A stretch of 9,151 nucleotides of DNA from an uncultured Steroidobacter sp. (GTDB taxonomy: Bacteria; Pseudomonadota; Gammaproteobacteria; Steroidobacterales; Steroidobacteraceae): assembly GCA_946478975.1 (NCBI GenBank), contig CAMLEO010000287.1:1-9151 (forward strand), read 5' to 3'. The translations under genes were made by a program, and so were the position numbers. Shown here piece after piece: positions 6,513-9,151 of this stretch; position 1 is the first letter of the stretch; each line of letters begins with the position of its first letter. The notes under the pieces are model-generated. The model ran no database searches. It was not told where the DNA came from and worked only from the letters and a program-made list of their open reading frames with translations.

Positions 6513-7415
6513 GTGGCCTCGAGATTCGATCTGCGCGATTTGGAGTTGTTCGTGGCCGTCGCCGACGCAGGCAGCATCGCGCGTGCGGCGGAGCGGTCGC
6601 ATACCGTCGCGTCGGCGGTCAGTAAGAGGATCTCGGATCTCGAAGACGGCCTGGGCTGCCCGCTGCTGCTGCGTGGTGCGAAAGGTGTGGAATTGACGGC
6701 CGCCGGCCATGCCTTGCTGGCAAGGGCGCGAGTGCTGCTGCACCAGGCGGCCCAGCTCGACGATGAGATGCGGCGGCATGCTTCCGGCACGCGTGGCTAC
6801 GTGCGGATGTTTGCGAACATCTCCGCCATCGTGGAGTTCCTGCCGGATGCGCTCGCCTCGTTCGCGCAGCTGCATCCGGACATTCACGTCCATCTCGAAG
6901 AGCACATCAGCGCCGACATCGCCACGGCCGTTGCCGACAATTCGGCGGACTTGGGCATCGTCAGCGAGCTGCCGGCGGTCGACGGCCTGACCACGGTGCC
7001 GTTCCGCAAGGACGACCTGGTGGTCGTGACCAAGCCGGATCATCCGCTCGCCTCCCGGCAGTCGGTCTCGTTCGCGGACCTGGTCGACGAGCCGTTCGTC
7101 GGGCTGCATGCGGGCAGCTCGCTCAACCGCCTGTTGTCGCGAGCGGCCATGGAGCTCAATCGCCCGCTCAACTGGCGAGTGCACGTCACCAGCTTCGATG
7201 CGGCGTGCGCCATGGTGGCGGCCGGATTGGGCGTCGGCGTGGTGCCGAAGGCGGCCACCACAGCATACATTCGGTCGCTGTCGCTGGCCTCGCTGGCGCT
7301 GACCGACGACTGGGCGCATCGACAACTATTTCTTTGTGTTCGCAGCGGCGTGCCGCTGCACTCCGCCGCCAAATTGCTTTTCGACCACTTGCAAAATCTC
7401 ACCTCGAAGAAATGA
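6513..7415 (+). CDS. LysR-type transcriptional regulator
   Basis: Encodes 300 aa from a GTG start with little Shine-Dalgarno support; the N-terminus (FDLRDLELFVAVADAGS) matches the usual start of the LysR family and its length is typical. Residues about 5-64 are the winged helix-turn-helix, with SAVSKRISDLEDGLGCPLLL (34-53) covering the recognition helix and wing, and LTAAG closing the domain. A linker helix (66-92) leads to a two-lobe periplasmic-binding-like effector domain (about 93-297) with GIVSE, DLVVVTKPDHPLA and GLGVGVVP hallmarks. It is a cytoplasmic DNA-binding regulator; effector and targets cannot be named. LysR regulators usually control a divergent gene, and here that position is taken by tRNA-Gly. 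Its TGA overlaps the trmB ATG (ATGA), so it is probably co-translated with trmB. Confidence 0.9.
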   Translation: MASRFDLRDLELFVAVADAGSIARAAERSHTVASAVSKRISDLEDGLGCPLLLRGAKGVELTAAGHALLARARVLLHQAAQLDDEMRRHASGTRGYVRMFANISAIVEFLPDALASFAQLHPDIHVHLEEHISADIATAVADNSADLGIVSELPAVDGLTTVPFRKDDLVVVTKPDHPLASRQSVSFADLVDEPFVGLHAGSSLNRLLSRAAMELNRPLNWRVHVTSFDAACAMVAAGLGVGVVPKAATTAYIRSLSLASLALTDDWAHRQLFLCVRSGVPLHSAAKLLFDHLQNLTSKK

Positions 7416-8134
7416 CCGATGATCAGTCCGGCGACGGCACCGATATGCCGGCCCAGCGGCGCAGCGTCCGCAGCTTCGTCATCCGTGGCGGGCGAGCGAC
7501 GGTTGCCCAGCAACGCGCGATGGAACAGCTCTGGCCTCGTTACGGGATCGAATTCAATCCCGGCGGCATCGATCTGAATCAAACATTTGCTCGCTCGGCG
7601 CCGCGCCTGCTCGAAATAGGCTTCGGCGCCGGCGAAGCACTGCTGTATTTCGCTCAACGACACCCCGAGATCGATTGCATCGGCGTCGAGGTTCACAAGC
7701 CCGGCGTCGGCCACTTGTTGCTCGGCGCGGACGCGGCGGGATTGACCAACGTGCGCGTGATTTGTCACGACGCTGTCGAGGTGTTGCAACAACAGCTCGC
7801 GCCCGGCTCGGTCGACTTAATTCACATTTTCTTTCCGGACCCGTGGCCGAAAAAGCGGCATCACAAGCGCCGATTGATTCAACCGTCGTTGGTCGAGCTG
7901 CTGGCTCGCGTGCTGGCGATCGGCGGCAAGCTGCGACTGGCGACGGATTGGGAACATTACGCCCTGCACATGCGCGAGGTGATCGACGCCAGCGCATCGT
8001 TCGTCAACGAGTCGGCCACGGGTTTTGCCGATCGTAACGAAGAGCGGCCGCTCACGCGCTTCGAGCGCCGCGGCCATCGGCTCGGCCACGGCGTTTGGGA
8101 TTTGAGTTATCGAAGAATCGACTCCGCGCAGTGA
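7412..8134 (+). CDS. trmB: tRNA (guanine-N7)-methyltransferase TrmB
   Basis: Encodes 240 aa and transfers a methyl group from S-adenosylmethionine to N7 of G46 in the variable loop of tRNAs, in the cytoplasm. Family landmarks appear in order: RSFVIRGGR (20-28); LLEIGFGAGE (66-75) with E68 and the glycine loop for S-adenosylmethionine; GVEVHKPGVG (91-100) with E93; HD120; HIFFPDPWPKKRHHKRRL (138-155), the diagnostic PDPWPK-KRH catalytic segment; TDWEHYA (178-184); and RPLTRFERRGHRLGH (212-226) with the T215/E218 substrate-binding pair. Length is normal for the family. The ATG at 7412 is chosen because it overlaps the lysR stop and leaves a normal N-terminal extension; M12 (7445) is an alternative. 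No clear terminator follows. Confidence 0.96.
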   Translation: MTDDQSGDGTDMPAQRRSVRSFVIRGGRATVAQQRAMEQLWPRYGIEFNPGGIDLNQTFARSAPRLLEIGFGAGEALLYFAQRHPEIDCIGVEVHKPGVGHLLLGADAAGLTNVRVICHDAVEVLQQQLAPGSVDLIHIFFPDPWPKKRHHKRRLIQPSLVELLARVLAIGGKLRLATDWEHYALHMREVIDASASFVNESATGFADRNEERPLTRFERRGHRLGHGVWDLSYRRIDSAQ

Positions 8135-8177
8135 ATGCTGTGAGGGTGAAGTCACATTCGCTCGTCCGCGGAAAAAA

Positions 8178-8199
8178 ATTCACGCACGATTCACGCATG
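8178..8199. repeat. 11-bp tandem direct repeat
   Basis: ATTCACGCACG (8178-8188) is followed at once by ATTCACGCATG (8189-8199), with ten of eleven bases identical. The one-helical-turn period places both copies on the same DNA face, about 24-45 bp upstream of the proposed -35 at 8223. It is flanked by A-tracts at 8172-8178 and 8211-8216. A regulator binding site is plausible but not shown. Confidence 0.5.
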
Positions 8200-8222
8200 A
8201 CGCCTTGCAGAAAAAATCCCAC

Positions 8223-8251
8223 TTGAATCCGTGACGGCGCAGGTCTAAAAC
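8223..8251 (+). promoter_or_regulatory. Candidate sigma70 promoter of the acidic-protein gene
   Basis: TTGAAT (8223-8228) and TAAAAC (8246-8251) are separated by 17 bp; each matches consensus at four of six positions. An A6 run (8211-8216) sits just upstream, where an UP element would be. The predicted start near 8258 gives a leader of about 110 nt containing the nested inverted repeats described separately. Confidence 0.4.
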
Positions 8252-8264
8252 AAACATCGACGAA

Positions 8265-8330
8265 TTGCCCGGGATCTTGCGAACCCATCGTCTCGACGGA
8301 CAAACCGGTTCGTAGCCTTACGTCGGGCAA
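8265..8330 (+). promoter_or_regulatory. Structured 5' leader: nested inverted repeats
   Basis: TTGCCCG (8265-8271) is perfectly complementary to CGGGCAA (8324-8330). Inside it, GCGAACC (8279-8285) pairs with GGTTCGT (8307-8313), with one terminal G-T pair. An overlapping alternative pairing exists between CGACG (8258-8262) and CGTCG (8321-8325). Downstream, pyrimidine-rich CTCTCC and CCCTCC runs could pair with the GGAGG ribosome site (8356-8360) of the following gene. This could be a regulatory leader or a small RNA; no known riboswitch class was recognised. Confidence 0.35.
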
Positions 8331-8367
8331 GGACTGCTCTCCTCACTTCCCTCCTGGAGGATCGTCA

Positions 8368-8700
8368 ATGACGTCGCCGAGCCCGGTCGTGGGTGAATGG
8401 TATCGCCGTTTCAACGGCGCGCTGTTCGAGGTGGTCGCGGTCGACCGCGACGATGGCACCGTAGAGGTGCAACACTTCGACGGCACCGTCGAGGAGTTCG
8501 ACCTGGACGCCTGGGAAGAGCTGGATTTCGAGGAAGCGCAGGCACCCGAAGACTGGACCGGCTCGGTCGATGTCGAGCCTGAGGATTACGAGTCGGAACG
8601 CGAAGTCGCCGCGACCGGCGCCTGGATCGACCCGCTGATGAGCCTGGATCGCTCCGAGGCCTCGGGCTATTCCGAGTGGCCGTCGCCTCGGGATTTGTAA
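8368..8700 (+). CDS. Small very acidic protein, DUF6763-like
   Basis: Encodes 110 aa from an ATG with GGAGG seven bases upstream. The first half (PVVGEWYRRFNGALFEVVAVDRDDG... then TVEVQHFDGTVEEFDLDAWEEL) looks like a compact beta-barrel-type domain of about 50 residues that is repetitive in hydrophobic/acidic alternation. It resembles proteins named DUF6763 in gammaproteobacteria, an assignment from memory. The second half (from about 55) is low-complexity and acidic (PEDWTGSVDVEPEDYESERE). Overall there are 30 Asp/Glu, only 6 Arg, and no Lys. There is no signal peptide, membrane segment or cysteine, so it is probably a soluble cytoplasmic protein. Function unknown; a nucleic-acid mimic or a partner of a basic protein is possible but is only inference. 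It converges on ampG with 21 bp between stop codons. Confidence 0.8.
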   Translation: MTSPSPVVGEWYRRFNGALFEVVAVDRDDGTVEVQHFDGTVEEFDLDAWEELDFEEAQAPEDWTGSVDVEPEDYESEREVAATGAWIDPLMSLDRSEASGYSEWPSPRDL

Positions 8701-8722
8701 CTCACCGGGATTTGTAACTCAC
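8689..8722. repeat. Perfect 17-bp tandem duplication at convergent gene ends
   Basis: CGGGATTTGTAACTCAC occurs at 8689-8705 and again directly at 8706-8722 without mismatch. The first copy contains the TAA stop of the acidic-protein gene; the last base of the second copy is the final base of the convergent ampG stop codon. The perfect identity suggests a recent replication-slippage event that left both reading frames intact. No terminator hairpin is seen in the 21-bp gap. Confidence 0.9.
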
Positions 8723-9151
8723 TAGTCGCGCGGCTGATCGAGCTGCGCGATCTTGTCTCGCATGAACCACACCAGCAGCAGGCCGGGCACGGCCAGCAGC
8801 ACGCTGACGATGTAATACGTATCCCAGCCGCCCTGCTGGGCGATGTAACCCGCCGGCCCGCCCAGCACGTAACGCGGCGTCATCGCGAACGCCGACAGCA
8901 GCGCATATTGAAAGGCGCTGTAGCGAATATCACAAAGCGCCATGATGAGTGCCACCGAAGCGATGTTGCCCATCGCGCCGGCGATGTTATCGACGCCGAC
9001 CGCGACGATCATCAGCGGATAGCTCTTGCCGGTCAGCGCCAGCGCGTAATAAAGAAAGTTAGACAGAGTCTGCAGCACACCGAAGATCAGCATCGAGCGC
9101 TTCAGGCCGAGCCGCACCATGAAGATTCCGCCGAGCACGGCGCCGATTAAT
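8722..9151 (-). CDS. ampG: AmpG-like muropeptide permease, C-terminal part (5' end outside window)
   Basis: The last 142 codons are visible and the frame remains open to the window edge; an internal GTG at 9138 is not the real start, because the frame continues upstream with LIGAVLGGIF. The product is an MFS-type inner-membrane carrier. In AmpG this imports GlcNAc-anhydroMurNAc peptides for peptidoglycan recycling and so influences beta-lactamase induction. Family marks are VGVDNIAGAMGNIASVALIMALCD and the conserved RYSAFQYALLSAF cytoplasmic-loop motif, followed by GGPAGYIAQQGGWDTYYIVS and a final membrane helix (VLLAVPGLLLVWF). About four membrane segments are present in this part. A different MFS subfamily is possible but the QYALLS region argues for AmpG. 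Confidence 0.85.
   Translation of the reverse strand, partial: LIGAVLGGIFMVRLGLKRSMLIFGVLQTLSNFLYYALALTGKSYPLMIVAVGVDNIAGAMGNIASVALIMALCDIRYSAFQYALLSAFAMTPRYVLGGPAGYIAQQGGWDTYYIVSVLLAVPGLLLVWFMRDKIAQLDQPRD

Noticed and set aside
8139..8156. TGTGA-N8-TCACA inverted repeat at the end of trmB, CRP-site-like
   Set aside because: CRP half-sites are spaced by six bases, not eight. The copy begins at the trmB stop region and is not placed well for the downstream promoter. As a terminator it has only five pairs and no T-run.
8722..9138. A complete 138-aa protein starting at the GTG at 9138
   Set aside because: The frame continues open to the window edge with AmpG-like membrane sequence, so the GTG is internal and the gene is cut by the window.
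1..9151. CRISPR array, insertion sequence, prophage or toxin-antitoxin pair
   Set aside because: No repeat-spacer pattern, transposase, integrase, terminal inverted repeats or recognised toxin/antitoxin protein was found. The lone tRNA has no integrase or duplicated 3' end nearby that would suggest an attachment site.

Overview
This is GC-rich DNA with densely packed genes, typical of a proteobacterial chromosome. An AmpG-type muropeptide permease, a TrmB tRNA methyltransferase and a small acidic protein resembling the gammaproteobacterial DUF6763 family suggest a high-GC gammaproteobacterium. A Steroidobacter/Nevskiales-like organism would fit, but that is inference from gene content and base composition. 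No phage, transposon, CRISPR or plasmid feature was seen, and the window reads as ordinary chromosome.

Layout. On the minus strand at the left is a large secreted PHP-superfamily metallophosphoesterase-like protein (8-2239). A 189-bp divergent intergenic region with a hairpin-forming inverted repeat and an 11-bp-spaced direct repeat separates it from a plus-strand pair. That pair is a putative 2OG-Fe(II) oxygenase (2429-3052) overlapping by 17 bp a membrane protein with a C-terminal spermidine-synthase-like domain (3036-5636). A small exported TPR protein follows (5740-6267). It ends at a strong stem-loop terminator that also faces the end of a convergent tRNA-Gly(CCC) gene (6364-6439, minus). 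A 73-bp spacer then carries opposed promoter-like elements for the tRNA and for a LysR-type regulator (6513-7415), whose stop codon overlaps the start of trmB (7412-8134). A 233-bp spacer holds an 11-bp tandem repeat, a sigma70-like promoter and a structured leader, leading into a very acidic 110-aa protein (8368-8700). A perfect 17-bp tandem duplication lies at the convergent junction with the 3' end of an ampG-like gene (8722-9151, minus), which runs off the window.

How the genes work together. The oxygenase and the spermidine-synthase-like membrane protein are probably translationally coupled and may act on one pathway whose substrate is unknown. lysR and trmB are probably co-transcribed, which is an unusual pairing of a transcription regulator with a tRNA-modifying enzyme beside a tRNA gene. 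The remaining genes look independent.

No clear-cut new multi-gene system is evident. The best leads are the oxygenase/SpeE-like pair, the structured leader of the acidic-protein gene, the lysR-trmB overlap and the secreted PHP enzyme.
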